From: Glycocaulis albus
Lineage (GTDB): Bacteria > Pseudomonadota > Alphaproteobacteria > Caulobacterales > Maricaulaceae
Direction: 5' to 3'
Assembly (NCBI RefSeq): GCF_014639075.1
Contig: NZ_BMFS01000001.1
Span: forward strand, 310,001-374,000
Length of the DNA: 64,000 nt
Both the position numbers and the translations under genes were made by a program. The notes below the pieces were generated by a model, which saw only the letters and a program-made list of their open reading frames with translations, was not told where the DNA came from and did not search any database. Below are positions 8,689 to 17,332 of the stretch, one piece after another (position 1 is the first letter of the stretch; each line of letters opens with the position of its first letter).

Positions 8689-9670
8689 CGAATCTGGCGA
8701 TGCCGGTGCGTATGTCCGTCTGCGGACGATAGCCGGTCAGGCTCTGCAACAGGCTGGCATCGGCCCAGGTGGCGGGCACATCGCCGGGCTGTATGTCCAT
8801 GTAGTTGCGGATCGCCTTCACCCCTAGCTCCGCCTCGATGATGTCGACAAAGTCCAGCAGCTTTACCTGGCTGGAGTTGCCGATATTGACGATGCGATAG
8901 GGCGCAGCGGGGCTCAAGGAATCGCCCGGCGCAATGTCTGCGCCGCTTGCCGGGCGCACCGGCACTGCGTCCATCAACAGGCGGATACCGCGCACCAGAT
9001 CGTCCACATAGGTGAAATCGCGGTACATCTCGCCATGGTTGTAGATGTCGATCGGCCGGCCCGCGAGGATGGCATCGGCGAACTTGAAGGGTGCCAGATC
9101 GGGGCGCATCCACGGGCCATACACGGTAAAGAAGCGGAACATGGTGGTGGGCAGGTTCCAGAGGTGAGCGTAGGTGTGGCCCATCACCTCATTGGCCTTC
9201 TTGGTCGCCGCATACATGGTCAGCGGCGTGTCGGCCTTGTCGGTCTCTTTGAACGGCATCTCCTCATTCGCGCCATAGGCGGACGAGGTGGACGCCATCA
9301 GGAGGTGCGAGACTTTGAGCTCGCGCGCCAGCTCCATCACATTGAACGTGCCGACAATATTGGCCTCGATATAGGCGCGTGGGTTTTCAAGGCTGTAGCG
9401 AACGCCTGCCTGCGCGGCGAGATGGACGATGATGTCGGGCGCAAAGCCGTGTACGGCTTTTGCGAGCGTGTCATTGTCCTCCAGCATGGCTTCGGTTTTG
9501 CTGAAGCCCGGCATGCCTTCGAGAATGCGGTGGCGGGCCTGTTTCAGGGTGACATCGTAATAATCGGTCAGACCGTCATAGCCATGGACCTGATGGCCTT
9601 CCTCCAGCAGGAGGCGTGCAAGGTGAAAGCCGATAAAGCCTGCCGTGCCGGTGATGAAAACGCGCTTCAT
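8657..9670 (-). CDS. NAD-dependent epimerase, UDP-glucuronate 4-epimerase-like
   Basis: A 337-residue extended short-chain dehydrogenase. The Rossmann motif GTAGFIGFHLA at the N-terminus binds NAD. STSSAYG and YAATKKANE supply the catalytic Ser and YxxxK. LAAQAGVRYSLENP, MRPDLAPFKF and IYNHGEMYRDFTYVDD are typical of UDP-glucuronate 4-epimerases, which make UDP-galacturonate for surface polysaccharide. No other polysaccharide genes are adjacent. UDP-glucose 4-epimerase is a less likely alternative. Confidence 0.85.
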   Translation of the reverse strand: MKRVFITGTAGFIGFHLARLLLEEGHQVHGYDGLTDYYDVTLKQARHRILEGMPGFSKTEAMLEDNDTLAKAVHGFAPDIIVHLAAQAGVRYSLENPRAYIEANIVGTFNVMELARELKVSHLLMASTSSAYGANEEMPFKETDKADTPLTMYAATKKANEVMGHTYAHLWNLPTTMFRFFTVYGPWMRPDLAPFKFADAILAGRPIDIYNHGEMYRDFTYVDDLVRGIRLLMDAVPVRPASGADIAPGDSLSPAAPYRIVNIGNSSQVKLLDFVDIIEAELGVKAIRNYMDIQPGDVPATWADASLLQSLTGYRPQTDIRTGIARFVSWFREYYGR

Positions 9671-9738
9671 GGTCAGGCTGTATCTCCCGCAAGTCCTTGC
9701 CGGACCTTATGCGCGGTGACGCGCGGGAGGTAAAGCAG

Positions 9739-10017
9739 TCAGCGTCCGTTCTGGCCCTGGCCGCTGTCGGCGTCGGTGCGCCGCAAGGGCTCGGAGAAGC
9801 GTTCCGGCACCTTGCCTTCCATCTTTTTCAGCCAGCGGTCAAAGCCCGGATTGTTTTCCCGGCGCCGGTGCAGCCATTTGCGGGCGGTCTGCGATGTCGC
9901 CACGATCAGGGCCAGACCGATCGGGATCAGGACGATGCCAAGCGGGATGGGCGACCAGGCCACTGCCAGGCCCGCAATGACCAGCAGTATGCCAAATATT
10001 TTAATTAAAACAGACAT
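9739..10017 (-). CDS. Small membrane protein, PGPGW-like
   Basis: A 92-residue protein with two closely spaced hydrophobic segments (about 4-21 and 25-42) joined by a short SPIPLG turn, followed by a basic, cytosolic-looking tail (RKWLHRRR, then DRWLKKMEGKVPERF). The layout resembles small transmembrane proteins annotated as PGPGW family. The function is unknown. It stands alone between the epimerase gene and the DUF3008 gene. Confidence 0.65.
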   Translation of the reverse strand: MSVLIKIFGILLVIAGLAVAWSPIPLGIVLIPIGLALIVATSQTARKWLHRRRENNPGFDRWLKKMEGKVPERFSEPLRRTDADSGQGQNGR

Positions 10018-10077
10018 GTGACCTCCATTGTTCCGATGAAGAAGCGCGGAGAGGCATCAATCCCGTCAGGGTGGTTG

Positions 10078-10266
10078 TCAGGATCGTTCCACCTTTTCAG
10101 GCTTGTTCTTGCGGGAGGTGGAAGCGAGGTCTTCCAGTTCTTCCTCGCTCATCGTCTCAACCATCTCCCTTGAAGCCCCTTTCAGCTCACTCTTGCTTGT
10201 TTCGCCACGCTTGGCGGCCAGCGCCGCACCGGCGGCTTTCTGCTGGGCTTTGGATTTTGCAGGCAT
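10078..10266 (-). CDS. DUF3008 family small protein
   Basis: A 62-residue, highly charged soluble protein beginning MPAKSKAQQKAAGAAL and containing KGASREMVETMSEEELEDLAST. This is the full-length pattern of DUF3008 proteins, which are small, widespread in alphaproteobacteria and of unknown function; stress-associated roles have been suggested for similar proteins. It is preceded by an AGGAAAGAT-like ribosome site. No operon partner is obvious. Confidence 0.8.
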   Translation of the reverse strand: MPAKSKAQQKAAGAALAAKRGETSKSELKGASREMVETMSEEELEDLASTSRKNKPEKVERS

Positions 10267-10456
10267 GTATCATCTTTCCTGTCGCGGCCGTTCAGCACCG
10301 CACGCATAACCGGAAAACAGGTATGCAGGCATATCGTTCCGGGAAGGCTGCGGACGGGGCGTGGAACCATCGCGTCCCGGACGGGTTGATCCAGTACAGG
10401 AAAACCGGGCAGGAGGGCGGGATGCTCCTAACCCAATGGCTATTCAGGACGGTGCC

Positions 10457-11218
10457 ATGACCCTCATGACGAGCGGTCAGTCAGCCGCCTATTGCGGACC
10501 GGCGCCCCGGCCGGACGGTCTGCTTGCTGCGTGGAACGGCGATCCTTGGCTGATTGCAGCGCTGATCGGGCTGGCGCTGGCGGGCGGCGTATTCGCTGTG
10601 CGCCGTGGCACACCGGCAGGGCCGCGCAACCCGGCACTGCTGGGCGCGTGGCTGCTGGCGTTCGCTCTCTTCGTCACGCCGCTTTGCGCAATGGCGGTTG
10701 CGCTGTTCTCCATGCGCGCGGTCAATCATCTCCTTCTGGTGGCTGTCCTGGCGCCCCTGCTCGCCTACGGCCTCGGCGGGCGGCGCTTTTCCGGCGCGCC
10801 GGGCGCAGCGGCAATTGTGCATGCCATCATCTTCTGGTTCTGGCACGCGCCTGCCCCCTACGCCGCCGCGCTGAGCCATGATGGCATTTACTGGCTGATG
10901 CAGCTCAGCCTTCTGGCGAGCGGGGTCTGGTTCTGGCGGGCCTTGATGGCGCGCTGGAGCGATATCGTCTCCACGGCGGCCACGCTGGCCGGCTTTGCCG
11001 CGCAAATGGGGCTGCTCGGCGCACTGATCGCATTTGCCCCTGATCCGCTTTATGCGCCACACGCCGCGACGACGCCAGCATGGGGCCTCACCGCTCTTGA
11101 AGACCAGCAGCTTGCCGGCCTCATCATGTGGGTGCCGGGTGTGCTGCCCTATCTCGTGGCATTGGGGCTGGCGGTGGCTGCCGCTCTTTCCCGTAGCGGG
11201 GAGACAGCAGCGCGGTGA
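10457..11218 (+). CDS. Cytochrome c oxidase assembly factor, Caa3_CtaG-like membrane protein
   Basis: A 253-residue polytopic membrane protein with six or seven hydrophobic helices. Internal motifs include NHLLLVAVLAPLLAYG and IIFWFWHAPAPYAAAL. The spaced His and HAP residues are typical of the caa3-type CtaG family, which assists copper delivery to oxidase. ATG 10457 has AGGA 8 bp upstream; a longer reading from 10361 has no ribosome site. It is followed in TGATG overlap by the CopD-like gene and then the oxidase subunits, which supports the role. Confidence 0.8.
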   Translation: MTLMTSGQSAAYCGPAPRPDGLLAAWNGDPWLIAALIGLALAGGVFAVRRGTPAGPRNPALLGAWLLAFALFVTPLCAMAVALFSMRAVNHLLLVAVLAPLLAYGLGGRRFSGAPGAAAIVHAIIFWFWHAPAPYAAALSHDGIYWLMQLSLLASGVWFWRALMARWSDIVSTAATLAGFAAQMGLLGALIAFAPDPLYAPHAATTPAWGLTALEDQQLAGLIMWVPGVLPYLVALGLAVAAALSRSGETAAR

Positions 11219-11754
11219 TGCTGGTAGCGCTCAAGACAATTCATATCATGGCCATAGCCGTATGGGCGGGCGGGCTTGTGGCCCTGCCTTCCCTGTTGCG
11301 CCGGGACGAGGAAATGCCGAGCAGGGCCGCTATCGTGCGCCTGCACCATTTTTCCCGCTTTGCCTATGACGCCCTGGTGTCGCCGGCAGCCGTTCTGGCG
11401 ATTGCTACCGGCACAGGGCTGATCTTCTTCGTGGTGGCTGATGACTGGCTGTATCTGAAGCTTATCGCGGTGGCCGGCATGGTGGGCGTCCACATGCTGA
11501 TTGGCCGCGTGCTTGACCAGCTGGAATCGCCCGATGCCCGTCCAACGAGCTGGAAGCGGGCTGCGCTTCTGGCGGGCGCGGTCATCACCATTCTCGCCGT
11601 GCTGGTACTGGTGCTGGGCCGCCCGGACATCCCGGAAAGCTGGATGCCCGGATGGCTGCTGGAAGGTCAGGACGGGGAATTGCCTTTCATATCGGATGGT
11701 TTCAGCGCCGGATCGTTGTCCTCCTCCGTGCCGGGCAGGGAGACACCGACCTGA
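11218..11754 (+). CDS. CopD-like membrane protein
   Basis: A 178-residue protein with four hydrophobic helices. MLVALKTIHIMAIAVWAGGLVALP matches the start of CopD/YebZ-type copper-resistance membrane domains, with His at position 10 and later HHFSRFAYD. It starts in TGATG overlap with the ctaG-like gene; a GTG one codon earlier is possible. Copper uptake for oxidase assembly is inferred from context. Its last 88 bp overlap the convergent DUF2231 gene. Confidence 0.7.
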   Translation: MLVALKTIHIMAIAVWAGGLVALPSLLRRDEEMPSRAAIVRLHHFSRFAYDALVSPAAVLAIATGTGLIFFVVADDWLYLKLIAVAGMVGVHMLIGRVLDQLESPDARPTSWKRAALLAGAVITILAVLVLVLGRPDIPESWMPGWLLEGQDGELPFISDGFSAGSLSSSVPGRETPT

Positions 11755-12239
11755 TGTTCAAACACCAGCTTTCCACCATGCCAGCCTGCAATACCGACCA
11801 GGCCGAGCGCCAGCCAGCTCAGGATCAGGCCCCAGGGGAGGATCGCCTCCGCACCCTGCTGCAGGCGCAGCGACCAGCTGGCGGCCATGACGCCAAGCAG
11901 CACCATGGCGGCAACGGCATGGCTCCAGGCCGCGGCACGGCGGCGCACGCCGGGTACGAGCAGCAGCTCGGCGGCACCGGCAAGGGCCGCAAGGCAGCCC
12001 ATCGCGAAGCCGCCACCGCTCGCCCACAGCGCCGCGCGCGCCCAGAACGGGTCGCCTGTCCACCAATAAGCGACATCGCAGAAGGCCAGTGCGAAACTGC
12101 CGGCTATCGGAAAGGCGACCAGCATGGCGTGGATGGGGTGGCCGGCCAGCGCGATGCGGCTGTCGAGGTCATGATAGGCCGGATCGGCCGCAGAGGGGTT
12201 GTGAAACGTCTCGCTGCCCGCGCTGTCCTTGTCCGCCAT
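11667..12239 (-). CDS. DUF2231 family membrane protein
   Basis: A 190-residue protein with about four transmembrane helices. The opening region DSRIALAGHPIHAMLVAFPIA is the DUF2231 signature (GHPxHxxLVxFPI). It is read from the ATG at 12239; upstream in-frame sequence is antisense to coxB and not coding-like. It is the only minus-strand gene inside an otherwise plus-strand oxidase locus, overlapping copD at its 3' end and coxB at its 5' end. Such proteins often accompany oxidase or copper genes; the biochemical function is unknown. Confidence 0.75.
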   Translation of the reverse strand: MADKDSAGSETFHNPSAADPAYHDLDSRIALAGHPIHAMLVAFPIAGSFALAFCDVAYWWTGDPFWARAALWASGGGFAMGCLAALAGAAELLLVPGVRRRAAAWSHAVAAMVLLGVMAASWSLRLQQGAEAILPWGLILSWLALGLVGIAGWHGGKLVFEHQVGVSLPGTEEDNDPALKPSDMKGNSPS

Positions 12240-12914
12240 GGATTGATCCCCTTGTGTGTGGCCCCGGTGCTTGCCGGGTGTGAAGGCGCTCTGTCCAGTC
12301 TGGATCCCGCCGGACCCGCCGCCCAGTCCATCGCGGGCGTATGGTGGGTGATGATGGCCGGATCGCTGGTCATTCTTGCCCTGATGATGGGCCTGATACT
12401 GTTTCCCTTCTGGAAACGGCACCAGCCGCGTGAGGTTCCCGAAACGCTGTGGCTGTGGGGCGGCGGGCTCGGTTTTCCGCTGGTGGTGCTGGCGGCGCTG
12501 CTTGCCTGGGGCCTGCCATCGGGACAATCCATGCTCGCAGGGCGCGAGACGCCAGTCTACACGGTGGAGGCCGAGGCCTATCAGTGGGGCTGGAATTTCC
12601 GCTATCCGGGAGAGGACGGCGTGACGCCGGAGGTCCTGCACATCCCGGCGGGCGAGCCGGTGGATGTTGCCATCACCTCGCTCGATGTCATCCACGCCTT
12701 CTGGGTGCCGCGCCTTGCAGGCAAGGTCGATGCGATACCGGGCACAACCAACACGCTGCGCATTCTGGCGCCGGAGCCGGGCATATATGAGGGCATGTGT
12801 GCCGAATTCTGCGGGCTGGAGCATGCCACGATGCGGTTCCGGGTCGTGGCTCATGCGTCAGATGAGTACGAATCGGCGCTTGATGCGGCGCTCGCCGGGC
12901 AGGAGCAGCCATGA
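12201..12914 (+). CDS. coxB: Cytochrome c oxidase subunit II (CuA-bearing, lipoprotein form)
   Basis: A 237-residue protein. The start is taken as GTG 12201, giving a lipoprotein signal ending LAGC (Cys27). Two transmembrane helices (about 45-68 and 84-106) precede the periplasmic cupredoxin domain. The CuA site is complete: DVIHAFWVP supplies the first His, and CAEFCGLEHATM supplies the two Cys, second His and Met. AYQWGWNFRYP is the aromatic motif at the cytochrome c face. The ribosome site AGAGGGG is very close to the GTG. The stop overlaps the subunit I start (ATGA). The 5' end overlaps the divergent DUF2231 gene by 39 bp. Confidence 0.9.
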   Translation: MKRLAARAVLVRHGLIPLCVAPVLAGCEGALSSLDPAGPAAQSIAGVWWVMMAGSLVILALMMGLILFPFWKRHQPREVPETLWLWGGGLGFPLVVLAALLAWGLPSGQSMLAGRETPVYTVEAEAYQWGWNFRYPGEDGVTPEVLHIPAGEPVDVAITSLDVIHAFWVPRLAGKVDAIPGTTNTLRILAPEPGIYEGMCAEFCGLEHATMRFRVVAHASDEYESALDAALAGQEQP

Positions 12915-15412
12915 GCGGTAACACACCTGTCAGCCTGCACCGCGCGCTGGACGCGGTATGGCGCGCACCGAAAGGCATCGCGGCGCTGTCGGCGGTCAAT
13001 CACACGGTGGTCGGCCGGCGCTTCATCATCACGGCTTTCATCTATTTCGCCATTGGCGGCCTTCTGGCCATGCTGATCCGGGCCCAGCTGGCCCGGCCGG
13101 ACAATCCCTTTCTGGGAGCGGATGCCTACAACCAGATCTTCACCATGCACGGCACGGTGATGATGTTCCTGTTCGCCATTCCCCTGATCGAGGGGATTGC
13201 GCTTTATCTCCTGCCGAAAATCCTCGGCGCGCGCGATCTTGCCTATCCGCGGCTCTCGGCGTTCGGCTACTGGTGCTATCTGTTTGGCGGCACGATAATT
13301 CTGGCGGCCATGCTGATGGGTGTGGCGCCCGATAGCGGCTGGTTCATGTACACGCCGCTGGCATCCCAGCCCTATTCACCCGGCATCAACTCCGATGTCT
13401 GGCTCCTGGGCGTCACCTTTGTGGAGATTTCGGCCGTCTGCGCGGCGGTGGAGATCGTGGTGACGGTGCTGAAGGTGCGCACCGCCGGGATGGCGCTCAC
13501 GCGCATGCCGCTCATGGCGTGGTATCTTCTGGTGACAGCCGCGATGATGCTGATCGCCTTTCCGCCCCTCATCCTTGGCAGTGTGCTTCTGGAGATCGAA
13601 CGCGCCTTCAACTGGCCCTTCTTCGATCCTGAACGCGGCGGCGCGCCGCTTTTGTGGCAGCACCTGTTCTGGCTGTTCGGCCATCCGGAGGTCTACATCA
13701 TCTTCCTGCCGGCAGCCGGCGCGGTATCGACCCTGATCCCTGTCTTCGCTCGCACGAAAATTGTCGGCTATGCGTGGATTGTCGCAGCGATCATTGCGCT
13801 TGCTTTCCTCAGCTTCGGGCTGTGGGTGCATCACATGTTCACCACCGGCATACCCCATCTGGCGCTCGCCTTCTTCTCGGCGGCCTCCATGCTGGTGGCG
13901 GTGCCGACCGCGGTGCAGGTATTTGCCTGGATCGCGACGCTGATGCGCGGGCGGCCGCAGATGACGCTGCCCATGCTCTATCTGATGGGGTTTTTCTCGG
14001 TCTTCATCCTCGGCGGGCTGACTGGGGTCATGCTGGCGCTCGTGCCCTTCAACTGGCAGGCCCATGATACGCATTTCGTGGTGGCCCATCTTCACTATGT
14101 GCTGATCGGCGGCTTCGTGTTTCCCATGCTGGCCGCAGCCTATTACTGGATGCCGCTGATGACCGGACGCCTGCCCGTCTTCCAGGTCTCCAAGGCGGCA
14201 TTCTGGCTGATCTTCCTGGGCTTCCACGGCACCTTCCTCATCATGCACTTTACCGGGCTGATGGGCATGCCGCGCCGGGTGTTCACCTATGAGGGCGGGC
14301 TGGGCTGGGACATTCCCAACCTCATTTCGTCAATTGGCGGCTTCGTGATGACGGCAGGCTTTGCGCTGTTTGTAATCGATATCGTGCTGCAGACCCGGTT
14401 CGGACGGCGTTTCCGGCGCAATCCCTGGGGCGGGACGGGGCTCGACTGGGCCATGCCAACCCCAGCACCGAGCTATAATTTTGCTTCCCTGCCGCTGGTG
14501 ACGGGGCGTGATCCGCTGGGGGACAATGCGCGCCTTGGCGCCGATATCGCGGCGGGCAAGGGCTATCTGCCGGGGGCGCCCAGGGGCGAGATGGAGACGC
14601 TGTGCGTCGACATGGCAACCGGCGAGCCGGAGCATGTGCTGATCTTCCCGAAGAATGACTACACGCCTTTTTTCATGGCGGCGGGCCTGGCGGTCTTCTT
14701 CGTGGCCTTCCTTTTGAGCGCCTACTGGATCGCCCCGCTCGGACTGATCATCGCCACGATCTTCGGCTGGCGCTGGTTGTGGTCTCTGGGCGCGAAGGCA
14801 GATCCCGACCCCATCGATGCCGGTCACGGCCTCAGCCTGCCTGCGCATTACGTAGCCGGATCGGTGCCGACCCTGCTGGGCCTGAAATACTTCCTCGCCG
14901 CCAATGCGGCCTTCTATGGCTCGCTGATGTTCGGCTATCTCTTCTTGTGGACGACCGCACCCGACTGGCCGCCGCCGGAGTTTCTTGGCGCCAACCCGCT
15001 GCTGGTCGCAGCCATTGCCATCGGTCTCGCGGCAGGGTCCGGGTTTGCCTTCAATGCCCGGCGGGCCAATCTTGCGGGCAGGGCTGGTGCGCGACGGATC
15101 CATCTGGCCGGCTCGCTCATCGCGAGCGTCGCGGCGCTCGCCGGGCTTGGCGTACTGGCCGTTGCAGAAGCGCCTGCACCTGATGGCCATGCCTATGCGG
15201 CGGTCACCATGGTGGTGATCGGCTATGTAATGCTGCATGTCTTGCTGGGCGTCCTGTTTGCCGCCTATGCGCTGGCGCGGTGTCAATCGGGCTTTGTATC
15301 CGCCCTGCGGTCAGCCGATATGCGCGGCACGGCGATCTGGCAGCTCTACACCGCCATTACAGGTCTCGGCGGGCTCGCCCTTATCATTCTCGCACCGGGA
15401 GGCATGGGATGA
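12911..15412 (+). CDS. Cytochrome c oxidase subunit I-III fusion (CoxN-type)
   Basis: An 833-residue heme-copper oxidase. Residues 30-545 form subunit I; 640-830 form a shortened subunit III-like domain. Heme ligands (His80, His395), heme a3 ligand (His393), CuB ligands (His258, His307, His308) and the cross-linked Tyr262 in GHPEVY are present. The D-channel residues Asp109 and Glu260 are conserved as in A1-type oxidases. The K-channel Lys before TPML is replaced by Thr352 (QMTLPML), and the D-channel Asn after PRL is Ser116. The subunit III part lacks the usual Glu in its second helix. This matches the coxMN organisation of rhizobial alternative oxidases. Confidence 0.9.
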   Translation: MSGNTPVSLHRALDAVWRAPKGIAALSAVNHTVVGRRFIITAFIYFAIGGLLAMLIRAQLARPDNPFLGADAYNQIFTMHGTVMMFLFAIPLIEGIALYLLPKILGARDLAYPRLSAFGYWCYLFGGTIILAAMLMGVAPDSGWFMYTPLASQPYSPGINSDVWLLGVTFVEISAVCAAVEIVVTVLKVRTAGMALTRMPLMAWYLLVTAAMMLIAFPPLILGSVLLEIERAFNWPFFDPERGGAPLLWQHLFWLFGHPEVYIIFLPAAGAVSTLIPVFARTKIVGYAWIVAAIIALAFLSFGLWVHHMFTTGIPHLALAFFSAASMLVAVPTAVQVFAWIATLMRGRPQMTLPMLYLMGFFSVFILGGLTGVMLALVPFNWQAHDTHFVVAHLHYVLIGGFVFPMLAAAYYWMPLMTGRLPVFQVSKAAFWLIFLGFHGTFLIMHFTGLMGMPRRVFTYEGGLGWDIPNLISSIGGFVMTAGFALFVIDIVLQTRFGRRFRRNPWGGTGLDWAMPTPAPSYNFASLPLVTGRDPLGDNARLGADIAAGKGYLPGAPRGEMETLCVDMATGEPEHVLIFPKNDYTPFFMAAGLAVFFVAFLLSAYWIAPLGLIIATIFGWRWLWSLGAKADPDPIDAGHGLSLPAHYVAGSVPTLLGLKYFLAANAAFYGSLMFGYLFLWTTAPDWPPPEFLGANPLLVAAIAIGLAAGSGFAFNARRANLAGRAGARRIHLAGSLIASVAALAGLGVLAVAEAPAPDGHAYAAVTMVVIGYVMLHVLLGVLFAAYALARCQSGFVSALRSADMRGTAIWQLYTAITGLGGLALIILAPGGMG

Positions 15413-15768
15413 GCGGTGCGCTTCGCAAGGTGCGCGGGCCGGACCTGATCTGGCTGATCGCCGGGTTTAGCGTGTGGGGCGCTGGCTTCTCGGTGCTCTA
15501 TGGCCTGCACGCGGTTGGTTGCCGGGCAGGCTGGGAAGAGGCGGGTATTGCGGGCCTGTCGGCCAACCGGATCATGCTGCTCGCGGTCTATCTCGGTCAT
15601 GGTGTGCTCGGCGCGGCGCTCTGGTTCCCGCTGAACCGGATAGCCGGGCGCTGGGAGGGCGCGTCCGCCGATACCGTGCGGCGGGTGGCGGTCATAGTGA
15701 CGCTGGCAGCAGTGATCTCGACGCTGTGGACCGGCGCGCCGGTGCTGTTCCTGGAGGCGTGCGTCTAG
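15409..15768 (+). CDS. Small membrane protein of the oxidase operon
   Basis: A 119-residue protein with about three hydrophobic segments (roughly 15-32, 53-75, 92-112), starting in ATGA overlap with the oxidase fusion gene. No family was recognised. Its position suggests an extra oxidase subunit or assembly partner, perhaps replacing the CoxO/CoxP products of related loci. Its stop codon (15766-15768) overlaps the stop codon of the 30-residue peptide on the other strand. Confidence 0.6.
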   Translation: MSGALRKVRGPDLIWLIAGFSVWGAGFSVLYGLHAVGCRAGWEEAGIAGLSANRIMLLAVYLGHGVLGAALWFPLNRIAGRWEGASADTVRRVAVIVTLAAVISTLWTGAPVLFLEACV

Positions 15769-15857
15769 CTGTTCACGATAAACGCGAAGCCCGCGGCCAG
15801 CGCGATCGTGAAGGCAATCAGAGCGATAGCGATGACGAGAGCGAGGACCGGTCGCAT
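15765..15857 (-). CDS. 30-residue single-helix membrane peptide
   Basis: The ATG at 15857 is preceded by a good ribosome site, AGGAGAG, that overlaps the stop codon of the upstream flavocytochrome gene. The product is a short basic start (MRP) followed by an unbroken hydrophobic stretch of about 25 residues and ends IVNS. This looks like a small accessory subunit of a membrane redox complex, in the manner of CydX, made in a two-gene unit with the flavocytochrome. The function is inferred from form and position only. Confidence 0.6.
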   Translation of the reverse strand: MRPVLALVIAIALIAFTIALAAGFAFIVNS

Positions 15858-15866
15858 TCAGCTCTC

Positions 15867-17201
15867 CTATACCAGATCGAAGATTTCAGAATCGATGGCG
15901 GTGAGCGGCACACCCATCGCCTGCAGATCGGACTTCACCGCATCGGTCAGCGGCCCCGGACCGCACAGGAAGTGCGGCCAGCCGCGCGTCTCTTCGGGCA
16001 GATGTTTGGCCAGGATCATCCGGTTGATGAAGCCGGTCTCGCCCTCCCAGCCGTCTGGCGGGTTTTCAAGTACATGGACGATCTTGAGGTTCAGCTTGCC
16101 CTCGAGCTCTGCCAGCTCATGGCGGAAATGGGCGCTCTCCCAGTCCTTGTTGCCGTAGATCAGGATGACCGGGCGCGGATCATCGCGCTCCTGCAGGGCG
16201 TGAATATTGCTCATCATCGGCGTGATGCCGACCCCGCCGGCAATCATCACGAAGCCCCTGGCGTCCGGATCATTGTCGATGGAGAACGCGCCATAGGGGC
16301 CGTCCAGATAGGCTTTCGTGCCGGGACTGGTATGCACGGCCCACTCACTGAAATCGCCCAGCGGCTTGATCGACAGCGTCACTTTCGGGCCATGCTCTGG
16401 CGGGGTGGAGATGGTGAAGGGATGCTCCTTCAGGGCAAAGGGCGTTGCCCCCAAAGTCAGCCAGACAAACTGGCCGGGACGCCAGTTCTTCAGGCCTTCG
16501 CCCATGGGTTCGAGCACGAGCGAATGCACGCCGCCTTCGCGCGGGATGTTCTCCACGATGCGCCAGGGATTGCGCCACAGGCGGAAGGGGCGGATCGCGC
16601 GTGTCCACACCATCAGGCCTATCCAGCTGACGGCGACGCCCAGCCAGAGAATGCGTTTGTCGGCCTCGGCGGTGAAATGCCCAACGCCGATAATGTGCGT
16701 GACGGCTGCGCCAAAGGCGATGATGGCCAGCGCGATATGGCCATAGCGCCAGAGCTCGTAAGGGATACGCAGCGTCTTGCGGAACTCGGACGTAATGACG
16801 AGCAGGATGAACGCGCCGAGCGCGACACGCCCCATGGTCAGCTCCCATCGCGCCGTCAGCGGGTTGAGATCGCCCAGCGCCTCCTCAAACCAGATATAGA
16901 GGATAGCGAAATGGCCCAGCATCAACGCGACCGCTCCAATCGCGAAGTAGCGGTGGAACAGGTAAACGATGTCAATGCCATAGGGCCGGGTTATCGGCTG
17001 GAATCGCGCGGTCAGCACAAATTGCAGGCCAGCAGCGGCCAGCGCGCCAAAACCCAGCCCCATGGAGAAATCCCATAGAAAGCTGGTGCCGGATGCGCGC
17101 TCCCCGGTCAGCAGGACGATAAAGGGCAGGGCCAGTGCCAGCGCTGCAACAGCGATCCAGACAAGCGCCTTGAGTGACAGGGAACGGACAGCGAAGCTCA
17201 T
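15867..17201 (-). CDS. Membrane ferric reductase/NADPH oxidase-like flavocytochrome
   Basis: A 444-residue protein. Six transmembrane helices (about 10-225) carry two His-x13-His pairs (His83/His97 and His155/His169), the bis-heme pattern of FRE/NOX proteins. A cytosolic FAD-binding barrel with HPFTIST and an NAD(P)-binding domain with GGVGITPMMS and CGPG follow. It transfers electrons across the membrane from NAD(P)H to an acceptor that sequence does not reveal. The gene is divergent from fadE and followed directly by the 30-residue peptide gene. No strong ribosome site is seen before the ATG. Confidence 0.85.
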   Translation of the reverse strand: MSFAVRSLSLKALVWIAVAALALALPFIVLLTGERASGTSFLWDFSMGLGFGALAAAGLQFVLTARFQPITRPYGIDIVYLFHRYFAIGAVALMLGHFAILYIWFEEALGDLNPLTARWELTMGRVALGAFILLVITSEFRKTLRIPYELWRYGHIALAIIAFGAAVTHIIGVGHFTAEADKRILWLGVAVSWIGLMVWTRAIRPFRLWRNPWRIVENIPREGGVHSLVLEPMGEGLKNWRPGQFVWLTLGATPFALKEHPFTISTPPEHGPKVTLSIKPLGDFSEWAVHTSPGTKAYLDGPYGAFSIDNDPDARGFVMIAGGVGITPMMSNIHALQERDDPRPVILIYGNKDWESAHFRHELAELEGKLNLKIVHVLENPPDGWEGETGFINRMILAKHLPEETRGWPHFLCGPGPLTDAVKSDLQAMGVPLTAIDSEIFDLV

Positions 17202-17332
17202 GGGATGGGAACGCGTGAGGGGCGAACGCGTTGCAAGCCGGTGGTGGTATCTTTCGGGGGCTGCCTTGGATTACACTGGCTGGATACGCGCGGGCGCGCC
17301 GCGCGCTCACATCCCGATTACGGAGATTACCC

